From NCBI RefSeq assembly GCF_032062245.1, contig NZ_DAMBQF010000004.1, positions 1 through 64,000 on the forward strand: a DNA stretch of 64,000 nucleotides. The letters are read 5' to 3'. The notes under the pieces are model-generated. The model had not been told where the DNA came from, did not search any database, and saw only the letters and a program-made list of their open reading frames with translations. Each line of letters opens with the position of its first letter. Position 1 is the stretch's first letter. Shown here piece by piece: positions 1 through 7,313 of the stretch. The translations under genes and the position numbers were made by a program. Source of the DNA: Soonwooa sp032062245. Lineage in GTDB: Bacteria > Bacteroidota > Bacteroidia > Flavobacteriales > Weeksellaceae.

Positions 1-528
1 ATAAATTAAAAATTTTAACCTGAAAAATTTGCAGATTAACATAGAACATCGGGGCGCAGATTCGTGTTCCCAGTTAATATTCGAATCCAAAAAACAATAT
101 TCTAAAACGATTAAAAGTTATTTATCATTGAAGATTATAAACGAAGGTTTTAATCTTAAACTTTATCTTCGAAATGTGTGACTCTTTTTCACTCTTTTAT
201 GTTTAAACATCCAAATAATACAATTTTTCACCTTCGAACAATGGACGAACAAAGGACGAACAAACATCGAAGAAAGGACGAACAAATATTCTTGTAATTC
301 TACACATAGAAAATTCTATTAACATTCTGCTCCCAAGACGCAACCCAACTTCTTTCAAAAGTATATTTTCTATTATCCCTTTTTGAACTCAATGCGAAAC
401 CTAAATTCTGCATTTTACTTTAAAATCTTTTGTGGTTAAAAAAACATAATAGAATTAAAACCACAACTTCGTTTTCCATTCCGAAACTAGGTCGTAAATT
501 TGCATCCGAAAGACTTATGATTAAGACT
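1..528. other. Intergenic region before the first gene
   Basis: AT-rich stretch with no credible reading frame on either strand. It holds a short 11-bp tandem repeat (listed separately) but no recognisable promoter box, tRNA or terminator. An open frame can be extended upstream from 529 to a TTG at 430, but the added residues look random. Confidence 0.6.
232..286. repeat. 11-bp tandem repeat, about five units
   Basis: The unit GGACGAACAAA occurs exactly at 243-253, 254-264 and 276-286. The units at 265-275 and 232-242 match it at 7 of 11 positions, so five units run in phase with a period of 11, close to one helical turn. It lies about 240 bp upstream of the first start codon. Function unknown. 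Confidence 0.7.
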
Positions 529-1731
529 ATGGATATCAAAAACAATTTTTTTAAATATCAGGCGCAGACAACGCCTTATGCAGCAGGTTTCGAAGTAGAA
601 AGAGCACAAGGAAGTTACATATACGGTAAAGATGGCAGAGCTTATTTAGATTTCGTGGCGGGCGTTTCGGCTAATACATTGGGACATTCTCATCCCAAAG
701 TTGTAAAGGCTATTAAAGACCAAGCCGACAAATATCTTCATGTAATGGTCTACGGCGAATATGCGCAAGAAGCACCTGTTAAACTTTGTCAACTTTTAGC
801 GGAAGCAACACCAGAACCTTTAGAAGTAACATATCTGGTTAATAGTGGTGCGGAAGCCATCGATGGTGCATTAAAGTTGGCAAAAAGATATACAGGAAGA
901 GAAGAAATCATCGCGTTCAAAAATGCATATCATGGCAATACGCATGGCGCATTGAGCGTGGCAGGTAACGAAGTTCACAAAAGAGAATTCCGTCCTTTGT
1001 TACCAATGATCGACTTTATCGAATATGACAACCAATCAGATTTAGAAAAGATAACAGAAAAAACCGCTTGCGTTGTTGTCGAAACCATCCAAGGTGCGGC
1101 AGGATTTATTACACCATCCGAAAATTATTTCATTAATTTAAAGAAGCGTTGCGAAGAAGTTGGAGCGCTTTTAATTTTGGATGAAATTCAGCCCGGATTT
1201 GGTAGAACTGGAAAATTATTCGCGTTCGAGCATTATGGCATTGTTCCAGATATTTTGGTGATGGGCAAAGGTATGGGCGGTGGCGTTCCTGTTGGGGCGT
1301 TTATGAGTTCTCGCGAGATTATGGAAAGTTTATCACACTCACCAAAGTTAGGACATATCACGACGTTTGGCGGAAATCCATTAATTGCGGCGGCTTGTCT
1401 CGCAACTTTAGAAGAGGTTTTAGAAAGTGGTTTGATGACTTTAACAGATGAAAAGGAGCAACTTTACAGAACATTGCTTGTTCATCCACAGATAAAAAAA
1501 GTAAATGGTAAAGGCTTGATGTTGGCAGTAGATTTAGGAACGCCAGATTTTACACTTGCTGTAGCCAAACGTTGTATGGAAAAAGGTTTGATAGTTTTCT
1601 GGCAATTGTATCGCAATGAGTTTTTAAGAATTTCGCCACCATTGACGATTTCTAATGAAGAAATCACGAAAGGATGCCAAATAATTTTGGAAGCTATCGA
1701 TGAGGTTTTAGAATTAGATAAAAACTATTAA
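529..1731 (+). CDS. Class III PLP-dependent aminotransferase (acetylornithine/aspartate aminotransferase family)
   Basis: A 400-residue fold-type I aminotransferase, a cytosolic PLP enzyme that transfers an amino group between an omega-amino or similar donor and a keto acid. The class III signature is clear: LILDEIQPGFGRTG with the cofactor-pyridine Asp near residue 218, then VMGKGMGGGVPVGA with the Schiff-base Lys near 247. The HSHPKVVKAI segment and the C-terminal LRISPPLTIS also fit the family. I start at ATG 529 (MDIKNNFF), which matches the usual N-terminus. ATG 517 is possible, and the longer TTG-initiated frame is not convincing. Length is typical. The substrate cannot be read from sequence; annotations in this clade vary between acetylornithine and aspartate aminotransferase. 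A terminator follows. Confidence 0.88.
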   Translation: MDIKNNFFKYQAQTTPYAAGFEVERAQGSYIYGKDGRAYLDFVAGVSANTLGHSHPKVVKAIKDQADKYLHVMVYGEYAQEAPVKLCQLLAEATPEPLEVTYLVNSGAEAIDGALKLAKRYTGREEIIAFKNAYHGNTHGALSVAGNEVHKREFRPLLPMIDFIEYDNQSDLEKITEKTACVVVETIQGAAGFITPSENYFINLKKRCEEVGALLILDEIQPGFGRTGKLFAFEHYGIVPDILVMGKGMGGGVPVGAFMSSREIMESLSHSPKLGHITTFGGNPLIAAACLATLEEVLESGLMTLTDEKEQLYRTLLVHPQIKKVNGKGLMLAVDLGTPDFTLAVAKRCMEKGLIVFWQLYRNEFLRISPPLTISNEEITKGCQIILEAIDEVLELDKNY

Positions 1732-1760
1732 ATCAAAGTTTTACAGAATTAAAGAATAGA

Positions 1761-1794
1761 TGACAAAAAACATATTTTTTTGTCATTTTTTTTA
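1761..1794 (+). terminator. Rho-independent terminator after the class III aminotransferase
   Basis: Ten-base arms TGACAAAAAA (1761-1770) and TTTTTTGTCA (1776-1785), loop of 5, followed by a run of T. Confidence 0.75.
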
Positions 1795-1867
1795 TATTTC
1801 AGTAACATAAAGCATTTGCAAATAAGAAATTAATTTATATATTGCGCCCTGATTATAAATACGATTT

Positions 1868-2254
1868 ATGGCAAAAACGAAAGTTCATTACGAATATAAT
1901 ATGCACTGTCTATCAGAGATATTGTACGAGTATTTAGCAAGTGCGGAAGGTCTGTCAGAATGGTTTGCCGATGAAGTGGTTGAGCGAGGAGATGATTTTT
2001 ATTTTAGCTGGGGTGGTGGACCTGCAGAAAAAGCAACATTAATCCGTTACAAGCCGGAGAGTTTTGTTCGTTTTCGTTGGGAAGAAGACGAAGGGACAAA
2101 ATATTTCTTCGAGTTGACTATTGTTATCGACGAGCTTACTGAAGATTTGTCACTTAATATTACAGATTTCTGCGACGATGGCGACGAGGAAGAAAATCGT
2201 CTATACTGGGAAAACCTCGTAGAAAACCTTAAAATAAAATTAGGAGCAGCCTAA
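1868..2254 (+). CDS. START-like domain protein (SRPBCC superfamily)
   Basis: A 128-residue small cytosolic protein of the START-like group common in Bacteroidota. The N-terminal HYEYNMHCLSEILYEYL, then the SEWFADEV segment and FYFSWGG strand, are the expected start of a helix-grip (Bet v 1/AHSA1-like) fold, which usually forms a hydrophobic ligand pocket. The C-terminal half is strongly acidic (DDGDEEEN). No ligand or reaction is known to me. It sits 49 bp upstream of the class IV-like gene on the same strand and is probably cotranscribed with it. The pairing suggests a joint role, which is inference. Confidence 0.8.
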   Translation: MAKTKVHYEYNMHCLSEILYEYLASAEGLSEWFADEVVERGDDFYFSWGGGPAEKATLIRYKPESFVRFRWEEDEGTKYFFELTIVIDELTEDLSLNITDFCDDGDEEENRLYWENLVENLKIKLGAA

Positions 2255-2303
2255 CAAACTTATTATATAATGGACGATTTTTATCGTTCATTGTTTTTTT
2301 ATT

Positions 2304-3113
2304 ATGATGCAAAAGTTAGAATATATAGAAGACAATCTACAGACTGTTAACCGCGCTTTTCTTTTTGGAGATGCGGTTTGGGTGTCATTTTTTGTTCGAA
2401 ATTCGGAGTTGATAATGTCAGAAGAATCTTATTTCTTTTTGATGGCGTCGATGCGAAAAATGCGTTTCAATATTCCGTTGTCTTACACCTTGGAGTTTTT
2501 TCAGGAGCTATTTAAAAAAGAAGTTTTACAAAAAGACGTTCAGAATGCGATTATTAACCTGATGGTGTATCGTCAACAAGATAATACTGACGATCTTCCA
2601 AAAGCGACAACATCTTTCTATTTCGAGGTTAAAAGAATGGCAGATCCTTTGTCTATCCAATCGTCAATAGAGTTGGATATGATTAAAGAAATCAATGTCA
2701 ATTCAAATTTGTTGAGCAACATTCGTGTGCATTCTCCAGAGAATATCTATGCAAGCATCTACGCAAAAGACAATGATTTGGACGATTTGATTTTATTAAA
2801 TCCGAACAAACGTATTGCGAGAAGCATTTACGGGAATCTTTTATTTTTACAAGGTAATACGATTAAAGTTCCGAAGCAGACCGAAGGCGCTTATATTTCA
2901 CCATTGATGGAGAATTTTGTAACTTTCGTTCATAAAAACAAATTGGCAGAAATCGAAGAAGCTGAAGTTATCGCTTTCGAATCTCAAAAATCGGATGAGA
3001 TTATCAGGATTTCGGATGAAAAAGGAATACACACCGTTTCAAAAATTAGAAATAAAACTTTTGAATCCACAAGATTTACAGAAATGCTAGAAGCTTGGAA
3101 AGCGAGTTTCTAG
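2304..3113 (+). CDS. Class IV aminotransferase-like protein, probably catalytically dead
   Basis: A 269-residue protein with the fold-type IV (branched-chain aminotransferase/ADC lyase) layout: NRAFLFGDAVWVSFFVRN at the N-terminus, a central LLSNIRVHSPENIYA, then DLILLNPNKRIARSIYGNLLF. In active members the central motif carries the PLP-binding Lys and the later motif carries a Glu (E-G-x-x-S-N). Here the Lys position is Arg141 and the Glu position is Arg173, while Asn178 of the later motif is kept. It therefore keeps the scaffold but should not form the internal aldimine. ATG at 2304 or 2307 is equally possible. It is probably cotranscribed with the START-like gene. Fold assignment is from motif order, not from a search. 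Confidence 0.72.
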   Translation: MMQKLEYIEDNLQTVNRAFLFGDAVWVSFFVRNSELIMSEESYFFLMASMRKMRFNIPLSYTLEFFQELFKKEVLQKDVQNAIINLMVYRQQDNTDDLPKATTSFYFEVKRMADPLSIQSSIELDMIKEINVNSNLLSNIRVHSPENIYASIYAKDNDLDDLILLNPNKRIARSIYGNLLFLQGNTIKVPKQTEGAYISPLMENFVTFVHKNKLAEIEEAEVIAFESQKSDEIIRISDEKGIHTVSKIRNKTFESTRFTEMLEAWKASF

Positions 3114-3126
3114 AAATTAATACACA

Positions 3127-3160
3127 AAAAAATGCTTCTGATCATTCGGAAGCATTTTTT
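3127..3160. terminator. Bidirectional terminator between convergent genes
   Basis: Arms AAAAAATGCTTC (3127-3138) and GAAGCATTTTTT (3149-3160), with A- and T-runs on the two sides. It serves the class IV-like gene on plus and the amidase on minus. Confidence 0.8.
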
Positions 3161-3179
3161 ATTTGTTCTAAAATCTCAA

Positions 3180-3755
3180 TTACTTTTGCGAAACAAACTT
3201 TAAGATTTTTTCAGCAGTTTCAGTTTGACCTTTTTCGCTGCTGTAGTAGTTTCTGTCGTCTTCATTTGAGATAAAACCCAATTCTAGTAACAATGCTGGC
3301 GATGTGCTTTCTCTTAAAATATGAAGATTAAGATGTTTAGTTAAGCAGTTATCAAAAGAAGTAGCTAGTTGGCTTGCTATATTTTTAGAATTTTCGTTGT
3401 CTTGATAATAGATTTCTGCACCTTTTTTATCAGTGTTTTTTAAAGCCTTATTCATGTGAAGAGAGATCAATAAATCTGGTTTCACTTTGTTGGCATAGCC
3501 AGAACGATCAGCTAGACTTGGATAACTGTCGCCATCACGTGTCAATAAAATTTCGATGTTTTCATCTTTGTTAAGTTCTTTAATCTTCTTAGCGATGTTG
3601 AGAACAATGTCTTTTTCTTGAAGGTCATTGTGCGTTGCGCCGTTGTCAGTTCCGCCGTGTCCAGCATCAATAATAATTATTTTTTTGTTTAATCCTGTAA
3701 AAGATAATCCAATTAATAGTGCGGCTGCGATTGTTAATGTTAAAAGTTTTCTCAT
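3180..3755 (-). CDS. N-acetylmuramoyl-L-alanine amidase (Amidase_3)
   Basis: A 191-residue exported zinc amidase that cuts the bond between MurNAc and L-Ala in peptidoglycan. Residues 1-22 form a signal peptide or N-terminal anchor (RKLLTLTIAAALLIGLSF). The catalytic domain then starts directly: IIIIDAGHGGTDNGA (zinc His33), QEKDIVLN (zinc Glu47), DLLISLHMN (third zinc His) and LLELGFISN near the end with the general-base Glu. No SPOR or LysM domain is attached, so it is a minimal enzyme of the AmiC/CwlM catalytic type. A near-consensus -7 box (CATATTTG) lies upstream. Transcription is convergent with the class IV-like gene. Confidence 0.9.
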   Translation of the reverse strand: MRKLLTLTIAAALLIGLSFTGLNKKIIIIDAGHGGTDNGATHNDLQEKDIVLNIAKKIKELNKDENIEILLTRDGDSYPSLADRSGYANKVKPDLLISLHMNKALKNTDKKGAEIYYQDNENSKNIASQLATSFDNCLTKHLNLHILRESTSPALLLELGFISNEDDRNYYSSEKGQTETAEKILKFVSQK

Positions 3756-3840
3756 ATTAATTTATTTAGAAACAAATATGCAGATTAGAATCCGAATCGG
3801 CTTGTTAACTTCTTGTAAAAATTGTTAAACTATGTGAAAG

Positions 3841-3964
3841 GCGCAATAAGGATGGAAGCGGCATCCTTTTGTTATGGTGATTGAGCGCAGTGAAATCATC
3901 ATAAAAAAAGATACAGCGGACAGCCTGACCCGAGTTGTGGGATAAGCTAGGCGAGGGGATTGCC
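3841..3964 (+). repeat. Dispersed structured repeat, copy 1
   Basis: Intergenic copy between the amidase and pdxH genes. It begins with GGATGGAAGCGGCATCCTTT (3850-3869), a small hairpin. The central hairpin follows: arms GGTGATT (3876-3882) and AATCATC (3894-3900) around the 11-nt loop GAGCGCAGTGA. Next is AGCGGACAGCC (3915-3925), then TGACCCGA. The first and last blocks match copy 2, and the central stem differs by paired changes. No coding potential is seen. Confidence 0.75.
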
Positions 3965-3980
3965 ATAAAAAAAGACTAGC

Positions 3981-4625
3981 TTATGGTGCTAATCTTTTAA
4001 TATTCCAGTCGAGTTCGTTTTCTAAGTTGTAGATTATTCTGTCGTGAAGTCGATTAGGGCGACCTTGCCAAAATTCGATTTCATAAGGTTTTGCAAGATA
4101 TCCACCCCAATTTTCTGGTCTTGGAATTTCCTTACCGTCCAATTCTTTTTCTAGATTGTGAAGTTTATTTTCTAAATATTCACGGTTCGGAATTTCCTGA
4201 CTTTGCGGCGAAACCAAAGCGCCGATTTGACTTCCTCTTGGTCGCGAATGAAAGTAACCGTCACTAAGATTTGGAGCAATTTTTTCGAGATTGGCTTTAA
4301 TGATAATTTGACGTTCCAAGCTTGGCCAAAAGAAATGCAAACAAGCCTTGTGTGTCGCTTCTATCGCTTGACCTTTGCGACTACCGTAATTGGTGTAAAA
4401 TATAAAGCCATTTTCGTTGTAAGCCTTTAACAGAACCATTCTTGTACGTGGACAACCGTCTGCCTCAACAGTTGAAATTGCCATTGCGTTGGCTTCTACC
4501 ACCAAAGGATTTTCTTCGGCATCCAAATACCAATCACGGAATTGCTCAATAGGATTATCGCGGATTTGGTCTTCTGTAAGTTCTGCTTTCTCGTAAGATT
4601 TTCTGTGTTGATGGAGGTCTTCCAT
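3981..4625 (-). CDS. pdxH: Pyridoxamine 5'-phosphate oxidase
   Basis: A 214-residue FMN enzyme that oxidises pyridoxine 5'-phosphate or pyridoxamine 5'-phosphate to PLP, the last step of B6 synthesis and salvage, in the cytosol. Family motifs are all present: NPIEQFRDWYLDA, PRTRMVLLKAYN, FIFYTNYGSRKGQ, FFWPSLERQI, SRPRGSQIGALVSPQS, and near the C-terminus EFWQGRPNRLHDRI, with the Arg and His that contact FMN and substrate. Length matches the E. coli enzyme (218). It is divergent from yqgE with 78 bp between start codons. It shares its neighbourhood with two PLP-fold aminotransferase genes, but on the opposite strand. Confidence 0.97.
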   Translation of the reverse strand: MEDLHQHRKSYEKAELTEDQIRDNPIEQFRDWYLDAEENPLVVEANAMAISTVEADGCPRTRMVLLKAYNENGFIFYTNYGSRKGQAIEATHKACLHFFWPSLERQIIIKANLEKIAPNLSDGYFHSRPRGSQIGALVSPQSQEIPNREYLENKLHNLEKELDGKEIPRPENWGGYLAKPYEIEFWQGRPNRLHDRIIYNLENELDWNIKRLAP

Positions 4626-4668
4626 AATCGAATTATTAATATTTGAATAGCAATTGATTCAAAAATTA

Positions 4669-4699
4669 TTGCTAAAAAATTATATTTTACTTAGTTTTG
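4669..4699 (+). promoter_or_regulatory. Promoter of yqgE, almost touching the start codon
   Basis: TTG at 4669-4671, 20 nt, then TAGTTTTG at 4692-4699, an exact TAnnTTTG. Only 4 nt separate it from ATG 4704, so the predicted transcript has practically no leader. Confidence 0.7.
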
Positions 4700-4703
4700 A
4701 GTT

Positions 4704-5252
4704 ATGAATAACTCTTACAAAGGTAAACTTTTAATCTCAACGCCTGACGCATCGGGTGATATATTTTCGCGCTCTGTGGTGTTGCTACTCGAGCATGACA
4801 TGCATGGTGCGTTTGGACTTATCCTCAACAAAAAGAACAAGTTGATGAGTGATAAGCTAAATGAGATTTTTGGTTTTGAAGTGGAAGTCTATGATGGTGG
4901 ACCTGTGGAGCGTGACCGTATTTTCTTTATTATTAAAGGAAAACCTGTGACTGAAGATTTTAGTTCTATCGGTGATGATTTTTATGTAACCGAAGATATC
5001 CAAAAAGTGGTTGCTGCAATTGTTGAAGACGATTTGGAAGTTAATCAAATGAAAGTATTTGCAGGATATTCGGGTTGGGGTGGTATGCAATTAGAAACCG
5101 AAATCAAAAATAAATACTGGACAGTGGTTGATGTCTATAACCTTGACTATACTTTCCCGAATGATAAAGGTCTTTGGCGCGATATTATGCAAAATCTTGG
5201 TGGCGATTTCCTAATTTTCGCAAACTCTCCAGATGATGTCACCATGAATTAA
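4704..5252 (+). CDS. YqgE/AlgH family protein (DUF179)
   Basis: A 182-residue cytosolic protein of the YqgE/AlgH family. The N-terminus has the family pattern GKLLISTPDASGDIFSRSVV, then LLEHDMHGAFGLILNK, and VYDGGPVERDRIFFI. Further on, VFAGYSGWGGMQLETEI is the most conserved segment of the family. Biochemical function is not established; a regulatory role was proposed for alginate production in Pseudomonas. Start ATG 4704 fits the usual length. Tail-to-tail with the Smr gene with 9 bp between and no terminator. Confidence 0.92.
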   Translation: MNNSYKGKLLISTPDASGDIFSRSVVLLLEHDMHGAFGLILNKKNKLMSDKLNEIFGFEVEVYDGGPVERDRIFFIIKGKPVTEDFSSIGDDFYVTEDIQKVVAAIVEDDLEVNQMKVFAGYSGWGGMQLETEIKNKYWTVVDVYNLDYTFPNDKGLWRDIMQNLGGDFLIFANSPDDVTMN

Positions 5253-5261
5253 TTTTTTGAA

Positions 5262-5756
5262 TTATTTAAAAATAAGTTCGATACTGCCAGATTGATGGTA
5301 GAAGAATCCGTCGTCGTCATATTCTACATCGGCTAAACCGCGGATAACATCATACACCATATTTTGTAAAACACCATCGCCAATTCCGTGGATGATTATC
5401 ATACGTTTTAGCTTGTGTTTTCGACAAAACTCGATTGATTCTAGAAGCTTTTCTCTCTGAATCATCAGTCGTTCAAAAGATTCGTAGTCGTGCGGATTTT
5501 TGACAAGATTTTCGAAATGTAAATCGATTCGAAATGCTTCTTTTTTATGCTTTTTGGAAACTGGTTTTGTGTTTTCCTTTTTTACAGAAACTTTGATGTC
5601 ATCATAAAGACTTTTATCTAAAAGCAAAACTTTGTCTTTTGGAAAGAAATAAACAAATCCAAATTCGTCTTTTACATCGTAACCATTAGGTTTAACCGAT
5701 GTTATGTGCCCACGAAAATCGTCATCCAAAATACTTACTGCGTCTCCGATTTTCAT
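5262..5756 (-). CDS. DUF2027/Smr domain protein (MutS2-like Smr)
   Basis: A 164-residue protein with an N-terminal small beta domain (MKIGDAVSILDDDFRGHITSV, residues 1-50; DUF2027-like), a basic linker (KKENTKPVSKKHKKE) and a C-terminal Smr domain from about residue 75. The Smr part has the RIDLHFENLV start and the IIHGIGDGVL loop (the HGxGxG signature of Smr nucleases). Smr domains of this type cleave or bind nucleic acid, and recent work on the family links them to ribosome rescue; the role here is inferred. The start is ATG 5756, which overlaps the upstream stop as ATGA, so translation is coupled to the phosphodiesterase gene. Confidence 0.85.
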   Translation of the reverse strand: MKIGDAVSILDDDFRGHITSVKPNGYDVKDEFGFVYFFPKDKVLLLDKSLYDDIKVSVKKENTKPVSKKHKKEAFRIDLHFENLVKNPHDYESFERLMIQREKLLESIEFCRKHKLKRMIIIHGIGDGVLQNMVYDVIRGLADVEYDDDGFFYHQSGSIELIFK

Positions 5757-6247
5757 TTTGGTCCGAGTTCTATAATTTCTAAATCTTTGATTTCTGTTCC
5801 GACGATTGAGAAGCGCATCATCGTGCGGACTTTGTGCCAACCTTGCTTGCCACAAGCACCTGGATTAAGATGCAATAATTTATTTTTTTCGTCATACATC
5901 GCCTTCAAAATATGCGAATGTCCAGAAATGAATAATTGTGGTTGTTCTTCAGCAATATGTTTTTTGGCAAGTGGCGTATATTTGTTAGGATAGCCTCCAA
6001 TGTGGATCATCAAGACTTTAACATCTTCACACATAAAGCTATTAACTTCTGGGAAGATTGTTCGGATTTTGGCTTCGTCGATGTTGCCGTAGACGCCTCG
6101 AAGTGGTTTTAGTTTTTCGAGTTCTTCAATGACTTGCATACTTCCAAAGTCGCCAGCATGCCAAACTTCGTCCACGTCTTTGGCGTAAGATATAATCCGA
6201 TCATCGATGTAAGAGTGACTGTCAGAAAGCAACAAAATCCTTTTCAT
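5753..6247 (-). CDS. YfcE/MJ0936-type metallophosphoesterase
   Basis: A 164-residue calcineurin-like phosphoesterase that binds two metals and hydrolyses phosphodiesters in the cytosol. Metal-site motifs are in order: LLLSDSHSY (D and H), EVWHAGDFGS (GD), YGNIDEAKI (GN), MIHIGGYP and FISGHSHI (GHxH). The start is ATG 6247, giving the normal family length. The open frame extends upstream to 6406, but that extension reads through the 33-bp hairpin and repeat, so it is not coding. The first gene of a two-gene unit with the Smr gene (4-bp ATGA overlap). Confidence 0.9.
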   Translation of the reverse strand: MKRILLLSDSHSYIDDRIISYAKDVDEVWHAGDFGSMQVIEELEKLKPLRGVYGNIDEAKIRTIFPEVNSFMCEDVKVLMIHIGGYPNKYTPLAKKHIAEEQPQLFISGHSHILKAMYDEKNKLLHLNPGACGKQGWHKVRTMMRFSIVGTEIKDLEIIELGPK

Positions 6248-6329
6248 ACAGCAAAGGTCTTGTTTTTTCTTGAGTTTTGAAAATTGATTTTTTTCGATAT
6301 TTTTAAAAAGCAGAAATGTCTGTATTAAA

Positions 6330-6362
6330 AAGGCTTTCAGGGTTCTGAACCCTGAAAGCCTT
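6330..6362. repeat. 33-bp perfect hairpin attached to repeat copy 2
   Basis: AAGGCTTTCAGGGTTC (6330-6345), a single central T, and its exact complement (6347-6362). It is followed by CTTGTCTTGTA, then the dispersed element. The same hairpin and flanks occur next to copy 3 near 20,955. Confidence 0.85.
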
Positions 6363-6384
6363 CTTGTCTTGTACCACGAATTTT

Positions 6385-6530
6385 GCGTTAGGGATGGAAG
6401 CGGCATCCTTTGGGGTTGGAGTGAGGCGGCGGAGCGTAGCGGAGCCGTCCGAGCGACAAGCCTAAAGATAGAGCGGACAGCCCGACTTTTTTGCGAGGGC
6501 TAAAGATTGGGCAAAAAAGGAACGCCCAAA
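6385..6530 (+). repeat. Dispersed structured repeat, copy 2
   Basis: Lies between divergent phosphodiesterase and truA genes. It has GGATGGAAGCGGCATCCTTT (6392-6411). The central hairpin has arms GGCGGC (6425-6430) and GCCGTC (6444-6449) around the loop GAGCGTAGCGG (6432-6442). AGCGGACAGCCCGAC follows, and the end is CGCCCAAA. GC content is far above the flanks. Shares order and orientation of blocks with copies 1 and 3. Confidence 0.8.
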
Positions 6531-6572
6531 AAGTTAAGGTTAATTGAAAAAAAATCAGGAAATTTGCACCCG

Positions 6573-7310
6573 ATGCGATACTTTATAGAATTTGCTTACG
6601 ATGGCGCACCATACTTTGGTTATCAGGTACAACCCAACCAAATTTCGGTACAAGAAGTTTTGGAAAAAGCTTTGTCAACCTTATTGCGAGAACCAATAAA
6701 AACGACTGGCGCAGGCAGAACGGACACCGGTGTACACGCCAAAAAGATATTTGCACATTTTGATTTCGAAGGCGAATTGATGGACAATCTTGTACATCGA
6801 CTCAATAGCTTTTTGCCTGAGAGCATCGCTATCAAAAGAATTTTTGAAGTTGAGAATGATTCGCACGCAAGATTTAGTGCGACTTACAGAACTTACAATT
6901 ACTTTATTTCAACCGAGAAAGATCCGTTTACGAAAGATTTGGCGTGGCAGCTTTGGCGCAAAAAATTAGATGTTGACGCAATGAATGAAGCTTGCAAAAT
7001 CCTTTTTGAATATTCGGATTTTACGAGTTTTGCGAAATTACATACCGATAACAAAACCAATATTTGTAAAATCTATCAAGCGAATTGGGAACAAAACGGA
7101 AGTTTGTTGAAATTTACAGTTTCGGCGGATCGTTTTCTTAGAAATATGGTTCGAGCAATTGTTGGGACGATGATAGAAGTTGGCGATGGGAAGTTGAAAC
7201 CCGAAGATATGCATCGCGTTATTACAGAGCAACATCGCAATTCTGCGGGAACATCAGCGCCTGCGCACGGATTATTTTTAGTAGATGTTGGCTATGATTT
7301 TTTAGATTAA
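6573..7310 (+). CDS. truA: tRNA pseudouridine(38-40) synthase
   Basis: A 245-residue enzyme that isomerises uridines 38-40 of the tRNA anticodon arm to pseudouridine. The catalytic Asp51 lies in GAGRTDTGVHA. The N-terminal RYFIEFAYDGAPYFGYQ(V)Q and the C-terminal FLRNMVRAIVGTMIEVG are diagnostic of TruA. I chose ATG 6573 (MRYFIEF); the frame is open back to 6507 but that part lies in the repeat. The gene is followed after 3 nt by an ABC exporter, so the two are surely cotranscribed. Confidence 0.96.
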   Translation: MRYFIEFAYDGAPYFGYQVQPNQISVQEVLEKALSTLLREPIKTTGAGRTDTGVHAKKIFAHFDFEGELMDNLVHRLNSFLPESIAIKRIFEVENDSHARFSATYRTYNYFISTEKDPFTKDLAWQLWRKKLDVDAMNEACKILFEYSDFTSFAKLHTDNKTNICKIYQANWEQNGSLLKFTVSADRFLRNMVRAIVGTMIEVGDGKLKPEDMHRVITEQHRNSAGTSAPAHGLFLVDVGYDFLD

Positions 7311-7313
7311 AGA

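Noticed and set aside
80..88. TTCGAATCC resembling a tRNA T-loop
   Set aside because: No matching acceptor or anticodon stems nearby.
430..528. TTG-initiated N-terminal extension of the first aminotransferase
   Set aside because: Added residues look random, and homologues start at MDIKNNFF-like sequence.
6248..6406. N-terminal extension of the phosphodiesterase
   Set aside because: It reads through a perfect hairpin and repeat; the conserved protein starts at ATG 6247.
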